Assembly (NCBI GenBank): GCA_964490175.1
Contig: CAZBAI010000038.1
Location: forward strand, 1-11,375
DNA: 11,375 nt
Reading direction: 5' to 3'
Source of the DNA: RGIG3077 sp964490175
GTDB taxonomy: Bacteria; Bacillota; Clostridia; Oscillospirales; Ruminococcaceae
The stretch's first letter is position 1. The number at the start of each line of letters is the position of its first letter. The notes beneath the pieces are model-generated. The model was not told the DNA's origin. It did not search any database and saw nothing but the letters and a program-made list of their open reading frames with translations. This document shows positions 1-5,871 of this stretch, in pieces. The position numbers and the translations under genes were made by a program.

Positions 1-299
1 CCGAAAGTGTCAAAGAAAAGTTCCGTCTGAAAGCCACGATATTCTCCGAGAGGTATGGGTTCGGGACTTGTCATTGCCTGACACGCTTTCAAAATCGCAT
101 TGCCGGCGTCGGCTTTTTCCGAATAAAAAACACCCGCAACCGTCATACCCACAAAGGTATCGTTCATCGGTTTCGGGTGCTGTTTCACACGCTCAATATC
201 GGATTTCAGGCTTTCAATCGTTTCGGTTCGTCTTGCGATCTCTTGCGGATAATACTTGATTATACTGTCTGTGTCGTTCACCCCAAATACCGAGTTCAT
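1..299 (-). pseudogene. C-terminal fragment of conjugative-element helicase/DNA methylase (partial)
   Basis: The minus-strand frame is open from an ATG at 299 to the window edge, about 99 codons. It contains a charged helical stretch (IARRTETIESLKSDIERV) followed by KQHPKP, FVGMTVAGVFYSEKADAG and IPLGEYRGFQTELFFDTF. This pattern resembles the C-terminal end of the very large SNF2-like helicase/N6-adenine methylase proteins carried by Clostridia conjugative elements, recognised from memory. The intact proteins run to well over a thousand residues, so this is only a tail whose beginning is missing. The ATG at 299 lies inside the reading frame of the TnpV-like ORF and is not preceded by its own ribosome binding site. 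I therefore read it as a fragment fused out of frame behind a foreign 5' end rather than a gene with its own start. The C-terminus continues beyond the window. Confidence 0.5.
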
Positions 300-390
300 A
301 ATTCGTTTCGTTGGGCAATGCAACACAAGGCAATCGATAATCGCCTTGCACCTTGTATTGTCCACCTTGTTGTTTAAATAATGTAGTCAT
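214..390 (-). pseudogene. Truncated TnpV-like transposon protein
   Basis: A 58-codon minus-strand ORF starts at the ATG at 390, with an excellent ribosome binding site (AAGGAGG, 7 bases upstream). Its N-terminus includes TLFKQQGGQYKVQGDYRLP, LPNE and GIWGERHRQY. This matches the start of TnpV-family proteins of Clostridia transposons, which open with a LFEQxGG motif, a LPN/LPE segment and GIWGxRHxxY and are about 120 residues long. Similarity stops after GERHRQY, the ORF ends soon after, and the helicase/methylase fragment is open in the overlapping +1 frame. This suggests a recombination junction near 230-275. The function of TnpV is unknown; it is typically found next to transposon excision and recombination genes. 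The call rests on motif memory. Confidence 0.5.
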
Positions 391-560
391 AAAAATTCCT
401 CCTTGATTTTTATACGCTTATTATAAATCAAGTCGAAACAAAAGACGAATGTGTGGATTTATATTTTGAAGATTATGTTCAGCCGCAGGATACTCGATTT
501 TTACCAAATCCCTTATGAACATCCGCACCAATTCAAAAACGGCTGAATTTAGCCAAAAAA

Positions 561-592
561 GCACTTTAGCAGTTGCTAAGGTGCTTTTGTTT
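561..592. terminator. Bidirectional intrinsic terminator
   Basis: An 11-bp stem (561-571 with 574-584, one G-T wobble) with a two-base apex is flanked by a run of A (555-560) and a T-rich tract after it (585-594). Read on the minus strand it ends transcription of the integrase fragment that stops at 617. Read on the plus strand the T tract is interrupted by one G. A short extra hairpin, GGCT/AGCC, lies just before it at 541-554. Confidence 0.75.
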
Positions 593-616
593 TTATAGGC
601 GCTTTTTTTGTAAGCT

Positions 617-946
617 TTACGAAAATTTCAGCTTATCGTTTGCAATTCTCATTTGCTCAAAATTTGAATGTATATACCGCTGTGTTGTCGCTATGTCAAC
701 GTGACCGAGCAATGCACGCAAACTGTCAATATCCACACCGGAATAAAGCATATATGTAGCATACGAATGGCGCAATTTATGCGGTGAAAGATATTTCAGC
801 GTTGGGTGCTTTTCTTGCTGGCACGCAAAATATTTTCGGTACAGCTTAGTATAATTTCGCAATGTAATCGGTTTTTGCTTTTCAGTTAGAAAAACAAGAC
901 CCTCTTGTGTGTCTTTCTCTCTGATTTCGTAAACCAACACTTTTTA
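617..946 (-). pseudogene. Tyrosine recombinase (integrase) C-terminal fragment
   Basis: The frame opens after a TAA at 946-944 and ends at 617; the first possible start is the GTG at 940, giving 107 residues. Counted from that GTG, the fragment carries the second half of the phage-integrase catalytic domain: H54-x-x-R57 in SPHKLRHSYAT, H80 in LLGHVDIATTQRY and the nucleophile Y89. The N-terminal DNA-binding domains and the first catalytic Arg and Lys are absent. Full-length relatives in integrative and conjugative elements have about 300-400 residues. No Shine-Dalgarno sequence precedes the GTG. The sequence immediately upstream belongs to the start of an unrelated transposase reading frame. 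It is therefore a dead remnant, probably of the same element that supplied the fragments at 1-390. The terminator at 561-592 still follows it. Confidence 0.8.
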
Positions 947-1001
947 AAGAATATTCAATTATGGCTTGACGGAAATAGGTGATTTGTGTTACAGTATTCA
1001 T
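882..1001 (-). pseudogene. N-terminal stub of an IS transposase
   Basis: A minus-strand ORF of 39 codons starts at the ATG at 1001, about 14 bases after AGGAGG (1018-1023). The first residues, MNTVTQITYFRQAIIEYSLK, resemble the start of Clostridia IS transposases of the IS3/IS481-like group, which begin with a helix-turn-helix and continue YGVTKAA. Here similarity ends at about residue 20. The remaining codons (SVGLRNQRERHT onwards) are simply the integrase DNA read in another frame, up to a TGA at 884-882. The transposase has therefore lost everything after its first helix, and the junction with the integrase fragment is near 935-945. The exact IS family is not certain. Confidence 0.5.
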
Positions 1002-1071
1002 AGTGGATTTGCCGAACCTCCTGTTGCTTTTATCTTTGCAACTTAACTGTAACACAGGTTTCTCTTTTCCG
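970..1071. repeat. Imperfect inverted repeat around the transposase start
   Basis: Two arms, 970-995 and 1046-1071, share CGGAAA, nine unpaired bases, then TGTGTTACAGT, in inverted orientation with identical spacing and a 50-bp centre. The 11-bp inner match (985-995 with 1046-1056) is exact. The left arm covers codons 3-6 of the transposase stub and the right arm lies upstream of its ribosome binding site. It could be the terminal repeat of the IS plus an internal copy used for transposase binding, or the scar of a small palindromic element. Confidence 0.5.
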
Positions 1072-1143
1072 CTACCTTTTTTATGAGCTGTAACGCTTCT
1101 ATTGTAATCCTACAAAAATTTTTTGAAAAATTTGAAAAAACAC

Positions 1144-1172
1144 TTGACAAGCAAAAAACAATGTGATATCAT
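1144..1172 (+). promoter_or_regulatory. Sigma-A promoter of the T-box/acyl-CoA synthetase unit
   Basis: TTGACA (1144-1149) is followed after 17 bp by TATCAT (1167-1172), which predicts a transcript start near 1179, just before the T-box stem I. The region upstream (1080-1143) is AT-rich. Confidence 0.8.
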
Positions 1173-1180
1173 AATCGCAT

Positions 1181-1456
1181 AGAAAAGCTGTGACGAAGAC
1201 GGCTGATTACAAAAAAGCTGACAGAGAGCTTGCCATTATGCTGAAAGGCGGCGCTTTTGAGTATTCATATGCCCATCACTTCCGAGCTGAAGGTCCGAAA
1301 AGGCAAATGTCTTGTAGGCGCCTTCCGTATGGCCGCGTTAAGGTGCGGGATTTGATTGAATCCTTTAAGCGGCACAATGTATATAGCATTGTGCAATTTG
1401 AGTGGTACCGCGGGTGTTTATCTCGTCTCAAGCAGAATTTGCTTGGGGCGTTTTTT
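1181..1456 (+). ncRNA. T-box leader, specifier ATC (isoleucine)
   Basis: The leader has the full T-box layout. Stem I is closed by AGCT (1186-1189) with AGCT (1285-1288) and carries the AGAGAGC and GCTGAAAG distal motifs. Stem III is an 8-bp hairpin, 1372-1379 with 1387-1394. The conserved T-box sequence GAGTGGTACCGCGG spans 1400-1413. The antiterminator pairs TTGAG (1398-1402) with CTCAA (1427-1431), leaving the TGGT bulge (1403-1406) to bind the ACCA end of an uncharged tRNA. The competing terminator is a perfect 11-bp stem (1424-1434 with 1440-1450, two or three G-T pairs) followed by six T, and it uses the same CTCAA. By analogy with the glyQS T-box, where the specifier is followed by A and then a GAGC ten-base tail, the specifier here is ATC at 1275-1277. 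The TGGT bulge fits discriminator base A73, as in tRNA-Ile, although many tRNAs share it. Uncharged tRNA-Ile should therefore switch on the downstream gene. Confidence 0.93.
1424..1456 (+). terminator. T-box regulatory terminator
   Basis: An 11-bp stem (1424-1434 with 1440-1450) with loop GAATT and the T run at 1451-1456. It forms when tRNA is charged, because its 5' arm contains the CTCAA that the antiterminator needs. Confidence 0.9.
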
Positions 1457-1506
1457 GTTTTTGATGCGACTTTTCTAAATTACATATCAAAGGGAGAACA
1501 CGGATT

Positions 1507-3789
1507 ATGGAACAGAAAATTAAAGAAATCGCACAGCGCATTAAGGAACTGCGTGAAATTCTCGAAATTTCCGTTGAAGAAATGGCTGCGTGCACTGAAG
1601 TTTCCGCAAGCGATTATGTCGAATACGAAAGCGGAAGCCGTGATTACAGCTTTACCTTTATTTTTAAATGTGCACAGCGTTTCGGCGTTGACGTCACCGA
1701 CCTGCTTAAGGGCACAAGCCCCACGCTTAATACGTACAGCATAGTCAGAAGCGGCGACGGATTGCCGATTGCACGAAGAAAAGGCTTTTCATATCGCAAC
1801 CTTGCACCTATGTTTAAGGACAGACTTGCCGAGCCTTTTTATGTAAAAGTGCCATACAATGCCGAAGATGAAAATAAGCCTATTATGCTCAGCCGCCACA
1901 AGGGACAGGAAATCAACATTGTGCTTAAAGGTGCGCTAAAGCTTGTTGTTGACGGTCACACCGAACTGCTTTGCGAGGGCGATACCGCATATTATTCCAG
2001 CTCCTGCGCACACGGAATGGTTGCGGCAAACGGCGCAGACTGCGAATTTATCTCGATTGTTCTCAGCGATGACAGTGCCGCACAATACAGCGAATCAAAC
2101 GAGTTTTATGTATCGGAAAAAGCAAATTCGGAAAAGCAAAACCGTGTTATCGACAAATTTGTAACAACCGGATTCGATGAAAACGGCATTGTAAACAGCA
2201 TTGATTTTTCAAACGAAGAAAGCTTCAATTTTGCTTTTGACGTTGTTGACGCATTGGCTGAAAAATGTCCCGAAAAGCGTGCAATGGTTCACCTCGATAA
2301 GAATAAAAAAGAGCGTTTTTTCACATTTTCGGATATTGCAAAAAACGTAAACAAAACCGCAAATTATTTTGAATCGCTCGGAATCGGCAAAGGCGACACC
2401 GTAATGCTCGTTCTCAAACGGCATTATCAATTTTGGTTTTCGATTCTTGCATTGCACAAACTCGGCGCAATTGCAATCCCCGCAACAAATCTTTTGCAAA
2501 AACACGATTTTGAATATCGATTTGAAGCAGCCGGCGTAAAGGCTATTGTCTGCACAGCCGATGGCGACACCGCACATCAGGCGGAATTGGCTGCCGAAAA
2601 CGCAAAGGATTTAAAGGTTTTAGTGCTTGTCAACGGAAAACGTGAAAAATGGCATTGTTTTGATGAGGAATATCTCAATTTCTCCGATGTTTATGACCGC
2701 AAGCCCGATTCGCCCTGCGGAAGTGACAAAATGTTGATGTTCTTTACATCCGGCACAACGGGAAACCCGAAAATTGCCACACACAACTATAAATATGTGC
2801 TCGGTCACTATCTCACCGCAAGCCAGTGGCACAGCGTTGACCCCGACGGCATTCATCTTACAATTTCCGATACAGGTTGGGGAAAAGCGCTTTGGGGCAA
2901 GCTTTACGGTCAGTGGATGTGCGAAGGCGCCGTATTTGTATATGATTTTGACAAATTCAGCGCAGATGATATTCTTCCGCTTTTCAAAAAATACAACATC
3001 ACAACATTCTGTGCGCCGCCCACAATGTACCGTTTCTTCATCAAAGAGGATCTTTCAAAATATGACCTTTCTTCACTTAAGCACGCAACAATAGCCGGCG
3101 AAGCGCTCAACCCCGAGGTATTTCAGCAGTTTTACAACGCAACCGGCTTAAAACTTATGGAGGGCTTCGGTCAAACCGAAACCACATTGGCTATTGCCAA
3201 CTTTATCGGCATGGAGCCTAAACCCGGTTCAATGGGCAAGCCTTCTCCCCTTTATGATGTCGATATCATGCTAAGCGACGGAACAAGCGCCGCTGTGGGC
3301 GAAACCGGTGAAATTGTTATTCATACAGACAAAAAAGTACCTTGCGGACTTTTCTGCGGATATTACCGTGATGACGAAAAAACAAAGCAAGCTTGGCACG
3401 ATGGCGTTTATCACACCGGCGACACAGCTTGGCGTGATGAGGACGGTTATTTTTGGTATGTCGGCAGAGTTGATGACCTTATTAAGTCATCGGGCTATCG
3501 CATCGGCCCATTTGAAATCGAAAGCATTATCATGGAATTGCCTTATGTTCTCGAATGTGCAGTAACAGGTGCTCCCGACCCGATAAGAGGTCAGGTTGTA
3601 AAAGCCAATATCGTTCTTGTAAACGGCAAGCAACCTTCCGAAGAGCTTAAAAAAGAGATTCAAAGCTATGTTAAAAGCCATACCGCACCGTATAAATATC
3701 CCAGAATCGTTGAATTTTTCGATGAGTTGCCGAAAACCGTCGGCAGTGGAAAAATCAAGCGTGCAGATATCAGAAATGCCGATAACTAA
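1507..3789 (+). CDS. XRE-cupin-AMP-forming acyl-CoA synthetase fusion
   Basis: This is a 760-residue cytoplasmic protein with three parts. Residues 1-70 are an XRE-type helix-turn-helix. Residues about 108-187 are a small cupin barrel (SRHKGQE...VLKG, then GDTAYYSSSCAHG). Residues about 220-757 are an ANL-superfamily adenylate-forming ligase. The ligase is complete: phosphate loop FTSGTTGNPK at 413-422, EGFGQTE at 552-558, YHTGD at 635-639, the hinge and CoA region GRVDDLIKSSGYRIGPFE at 653-670, and the C-terminal catalytic lysine in GSGKIKR (K749). It should convert a carboxylic acid, ATP and CoA to acyl-CoA, AMP and pyrophosphate; the W and G residues in DTGWGKALWG resemble medium-chain/branched acyl-CoA synthetases. 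The ATG at 1507 has AGGGAG ten bases upstream. The gene is monocistronic, closed by the terminator at 3800-3830, and controlled by the isoleucine-type T-box. The substrate is inferred to be a branched-chain acid such as 2-methylbutyrate; a phenylacetate- or acetate-like substrate cannot be excluded. Confidence 0.93.
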   Translation: MEQKIKEIAQRIKELREILEISVEEMAACTEVSASDYVEYESGSRDYSFTFIFKCAQRFGVDVTDLLKGTSPTLNTYSIVRSGDGLPIARRKGFSYRNLAPMFKDRLAEPFYVKVPYNAEDENKPIMLSRHKGQEINIVLKGALKLVVDGHTELLCEGDTAYYSSSCAHGMVAANGADCEFISIVLSDDSAAQYSESNEFYVSEKANSEKQNRVIDKFVTTGFDENGIVNSIDFSNEESFNFAFDVVDALAEKCPEKRAMVHLDKNKKERFFTFSDIAKNVNKTANYFESLGIGKGDTVMLVLKRHYQFWFSILALHKLGAIAIPATNLLQKHDFEYRFEAAGVKAIVCTADGDTAHQAELAAENAKDLKVLVLVNGKREKWHCFDEEYLNFSDVYDRKPDSPCGSDKMLMFFTSGTTGNPKIATHNYKYVLGHYLTASQWHSVDPDGIHLTISDTGWGKALWGKLYGQWMCEGAVFVYDFDKFSADDILPLFKKYNITTFCAPPTMYRFFIKEDLSKYDLSSLKHATIAGEALNPEVFQQFYNATGLKLMEGFGQTETTLAIANFIGMEPKPGSMGKPSPLYDVDIMLSDGTSAAVGETGEIVIHTDKKVPCGLFCGYYRDDEKTKQAWHDGVYHTGDTAWRDEDGYFWYVGRVDDLIKSSGYRIGPFEIESIIMELPYVLECAVTGAPDPIRGQVVKANIVLVNGKQPSEELKKEIQSYVKSHTAPYKYPRIVEFFDELPKTVGSGKIKRADIRNADN

Positions 3790-3799
3790 ACTCAAAAAA

Positions 3800-3830
3800 C
3801 CCCTTGCACTAAAAATGCAAGGGGTAAATT
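3800..3830. terminator. Bidirectional terminator between convergent genes
   Basis: A 9-bp perfect stem, CCCCTTGCA (3800-3808) with TGCAAGGGG (3816-3824), has A6 before it (3794-3799) and TAAATTTTT after it. It serves both the acyl-CoA synthetase gene (ends 3789) and the flavin-reductase-family gene (ends 3850). Confidence 0.88.
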
Positions 3831-3849
3831 TTTGTTCAACACATAAGAT

Positions 3850-4353
3850 TTAAATATTGCGATAAAGCTTTAAAACTTCGCCTATATACGCACGGTGAAT
3901 CGAATCTCCCGAATAGAACGTATCGGCACAGCTTTTATCCATATCGGCAAGGTTAAAATCCTGCGAATACAGCTTTGAGCAAACAAGCACAAGCTCAGCC
4001 TGCTCAAACGAAACAGCACCGTCAAGCTCAATCGGCGTAAGGCCGGTTTCTTTCGCTTTGTCATAATCACGACCCGAATACTTTCCGCAAAAGCTCAATG
4101 CCTTGCGATATTCTTCGCCGAAAAACGAAACGGTAAACAGCTTTGAGCTTTCCATAAACTCAAAAGTCTTTCTCGAATGGCGAACGTAAGCCGTAACTGC
4201 GCTTTTGCCCCATATTGTGCCGAGTGCACCCCACGAAGCAGTCATCGTGTTATACGACTCAATATCGCCCGCTGTCAGCAAAAACCACTGCTTATCAAGC
4301 TTTGTGAAAGGATTGATAAGCAAATCGTTCTTTGAAATTTCAACCATTGCCAT
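3850..4353 (-). CDS. Flavin reductase family protein (FMN-binding split barrel)
   Basis: This 167-residue protein has the pattern of small flavin reductase/FMN-binding split-barrel proteins: NTMTASWGALGTIWGK at 35-50, where such proteins hold the FMN phosphate and ribityl, then AYVRHSRKTFEFM at 55-67, FTVSFFG at 73-79 and a KYSGRDYDK loop at 91-99. Members bind FMN and reduce flavins or other acceptors with NAD(P)H, usually as homodimers; the real substrate here is unknown. No signal peptide or membrane segment is seen. The ATG at 4353 has AAAGGCGGA seven bases upstream; an alternative ATG two codons later is less well placed. It starts 17 bp after the spo0A stop, its ribosome binding site sits directly behind that stop, and no terminator lies between, so it is probably co-transcribed with spo0A. 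Confidence 0.85.
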   Translation of the reverse strand: MAMVEISKNDLLINPFTKLDKQWFLLTAGDIESYNTMTASWGALGTIWGKSAVTAYVRHSRKTFEFMESSKLFTVSFFGEEYRKALSFCGKYSGRDYDKAKETGLTPIELDGAVSFEQAELVLVCSKLYSQDFNLADMDKSCADTFYSGDSIHRAYIGEVLKLYRNI

Positions 4354-4370
4354 AAAAAATTCCGCCTTTA

Positions 4371-5153
4371 TTATTTATTTGCGGCAAGAGCATTGGCGCT
4401 TGTGGGTTTAAAGCGCAAACGCAGTTTATCGGTTATTAAAGCGATAAACTCACTGTTTGTCGGCTTGCCCTTGCCGGTATCGACCGTGTATCCGAAATAT
4501 GAATTAAGAGTTTCGATATCGCCTCTGTCCCATGCGATTTCAATAGCGTGGCGAATCGCTCTTTCAACCCTTGAAGCCGTCGTGTTATAGGCTGCGGCAA
4601 CCGCAGGATATAACGCTTTTGTAACGCTTTCGAGCAATTCGCTGTCGTTAAGCGAAGCTATAATCGCCGTGCGCAGATAGTGATATCCCTTGATATGCGC
4701 AGGCACGCCGAGCTGATGAATCATATCCGTCACTATAATTTCAATATCCTGAGCAGTCTTTTCCTCAACGAATTTTTCCTTTTGTGCCAGTGAATGAATC
4801 CTATCGGCAAGCACGTCGAAATCTATCGGCTTAAGCATAAAATACGCCGCACCGGCAGATATAATTTCGCTTTGAAGAAAGCTGTTGTCATATGCGGATA
4901 CAACAACAAATTCCGGCTGCTTAATTCTGAGTGCGCTGACTTTTTTCATGATTTCAATAGCGTCCATATTCGGAAGCACTGCGTCGATTACGACAACATC
5001 GGGCGTTTCCTTACGAATCTCATCAAAAACCTTTGCTCCGTCTTTCGGGCGAGTTACGGCAAACAGACCCATTTTCCTCAACTTGCTCGCACAAGAGATT
5101 CCAAATTCAATCGAATCGTCGCCAATCATTACCTTTGCTTTTTCCGTGACCAT
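4371..5153 (-). CDS. spo0A: Sporulation master response regulator Spo0A
   Basis: This 260-residue protein has an N-terminal receiver domain (about 5-122) and the Spo0A-specific C-terminal DNA-binding domain (about 150-255). The receiver is complete: acidic pair D12/D13, phospho-acceptor D57 in VVVIDAVLP, S86 in VVVSAYD and K108 in MLKP. The C-terminal part carries the family signatures HQLGVPAHIKGYHYLR, ALYPAVA, ASRVERAIRHAIEIAW and GKPTNSEFIA. Phosphorylated Spo0A binds 0A boxes to start sporulation and, in many Clostridia, to shift to stationary-phase metabolism. Clostridia usually phosphorylate it with orphan kinases instead of a full phosphorelay; none is visible here. Its start has AAGGGGGA about nine bases upstream. 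The promoter and two 0A boxes upstream indicate autoregulation. Length and domain order are normal. Confidence 0.97.
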   Translation of the reverse strand: MVTEKAKVMIGDDSIEFGISCASKLRKMGLFAVTRPKDGAKVFDEIRKETPDVVVIDAVLPNMDAIEIMKKVSALRIKQPEFVVVSAYDNSFLQSEIISAGAAYFMLKPIDFDVLADRIHSLAQKEKFVEEKTAQDIEIIVTDMIHQLGVPAHIKGYHYLRTAIIASLNDSELLESVTKALYPAVAAAYNTTASRVERAIRHAIEIAWDRGDIETLNSYFGYTVDTGKGKPTNSEFIALITDKLRLRFKPTSANALAANK

Positions 5154-5184
5154 TTTTTAATGTCCCCCTTAGCTTTGTTGTAAC

Positions 5185-5216
5185 ATTATAATAACATATG
5201 TTTCTACATATTGCAA
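5185..5216 (-). promoter_or_regulatory. Vegetative-type promoter of spo0A
   Basis: On the minus strand TTGCAA (5216-5211) is followed after 17 bp by TATTAT (5193-5188), overlapping an alternative TATAAT (5190-5185, 20-bp spacing). The predicted leader is about 25-30 nt. A palindrome, ATATGT-AGAA-ACATAT (5196-5211), fills the spacer and touches the -35 element. Confidence 0.65.
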
Positions 5217-5242
5217 GAGGTTTTTGAATAAATTTTGTAATT

Positions 5243-5271
5243 TTGTCGAACTGTTTCGCTGTAATTCGACA
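5243..5271. promoter_or_regulatory. Two inverted 0A boxes
   Basis: TGTCGAA, the core Spo0A binding site, occurs exactly on the plus strand at 5244-5250 (preceded by TTT) and on the minus strand at 5271-5265, separated by 14 bp. Both lie 28-55 bp upstream of the spo0A -35 element, a position suited to autoregulation. Confidence 0.7.
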
Positions 5272-5337
5272 TTTATCATCCGTTAATCGTTACAATTCGT
5301 TAAAATCTACATTTTGCGGTGCATATATCAAGAAGAA

Positions 5338-5448
5338 TCAGAGTGCGAACGGTTTTGCGTTATTGTTATATACAACACAAATTTTATTTCCGTTTGCACC
5401 ACTGTAACATTTTTTTCTTTTCGGCAAGTCTGTAAAATCAATTAACAT
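5338..5448 (-). pseudogene. HipA-like kinase N-terminal remnant
   Basis: A 36-codon ORF begins MLIDFTDLPKRKKCYSGANG and continues NKICVVYNN before ending at a TGA at 5340-5338. This resembles the first residues of Clostridia HipA-domain proteins (DFTxLP, YxGANGxKIxVIYN, then the nucleotide-binding MLKFP segment), which normally run to about 300 residues or more. MLKFP and everything after it are missing. Its ATG (5448-5446) overlaps the last codons of the 90-residue gene, the arrangement expected of a coupled operon. HipA proteins are Ser/Thr kinases, some of them toxins. This copy must be inactive as a kinase. The family assignment rests on a short stretch remembered from homologues. Confidence 0.45.
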
Positions 5449-5714
5449 ATATCTTCTCTCCTCATACGAAGATATTTTATACGCAAATGAATTGCTTGTT
5501 CTCTGGTGATTAAACCTTCTACTTCCGCAACATTTATTTCGCTTTGAAGCAGACAGTATTTGCAATCCCAACGCAAATCGTCGCCGCCATTGTCTATCAA
5601 CTCCCAAGATTTACGCATATCTTCTATGGCTTCTGTAAGGTTTGCCGACAAGCCGCATTCAAGATAATCTTGGTCTATCGGAAGTCCGGTTTCCTTATTT
5701 ATTTCGTTTCCCAT
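5442..5714 (-). CDS. 90-residue conserved-looking hypothetical protein
   Basis: This is a small soluble, mainly helical acidic/basic protein. It has an opening KETGLPIDQDYLECGLS, a central helix EAIEDMRKSWELID, a WDCKYCLLQSEINVAEVEG stretch with two cysteines (C51, C54), and a basic end (REQAIHLRIKYLRMRRE). The ATG at 5714 has GAAGGTG about seven bases upstream. The composition, the ribosome binding site and the overlap with the following HipA-like start argue that it is real. I believe similar proteins precede HipA-like genes in Clostridia, so it may be the small partner of that decayed kinase. No function can be assigned; no signal peptide or membrane segment is seen. Confidence 0.7.
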   Translation of the reverse strand: MGNEINKETGLPIDQDYLECGLSANLTEAIEDMRKSWELIDNGGDDLRWDCKYCLLQSEINVAEVEGLITREQAIHLRIKYLRMRREDIC

Positions 5715-5734
5715 ATCAAAGCACCTTCAAAAGT

Positions 5735-5857
5735 TTATGTTATTTTAACATTTTTTGTGAAACCGACGAGCATTTCATCGGCTTTACAAAAGACATCGGC
5801 AGACGCACGGTGAATAATCGCCGTGCATCTTGCCAAATTGTTAAAGCATTGCCGCAT
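5735..5857 (-). other. Doubtful 40-codon ORF in a hairpin-rich spacer
   Basis: The spacer between the membrane protein (ends 5872) and the 90-residue gene holds a minus-strand ORF from ATG 5857 to TAA 5735 with no Shine-Dalgarno sequence. An overlapping plus-strand frame is also open. The DNA forms a strong hairpin, GCACGGTGA-ATAA-TCGCCGTGC (5805-5826), and a weaker one, CCGACGA...TCATCGG (5763-5781), and contains CATCGGC twice. It is more likely a structured intergenic repeat than a gene. No T run follows either stem, so these are not good intrinsic terminators. Confidence 0.3.
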
Positions 5858-5871
5858 TAAACAAGAACGAA

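Noticed and set aside
402..518. Plus-strand open stretch ending VQPQDTRFLPNPL before a TGA at 516-518
   Set aside because: It looks slightly protein-like and could be another element remnant, but there is no start, no recognisable motif and only about 38 codons.
1190..1744. Plus-strand ORF of 184 codons across the T-box leader
   Set aside because: It spans the conserved T-box and terminator structure, lacks a ribosome binding site and overlaps the real gene at 1507 in another frame.
5338..5607. Long version of the HipA-like frame starting at 5607
   Set aside because: The extra N-terminal part is the 90-residue gene read out of frame; the ATG at 5448 fits the HipA-like start and the coupling.
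5805..5826. Hairpin as intrinsic terminator of the membrane protein gene
   Set aside because: The stem is strong but no T run follows it on either strand.
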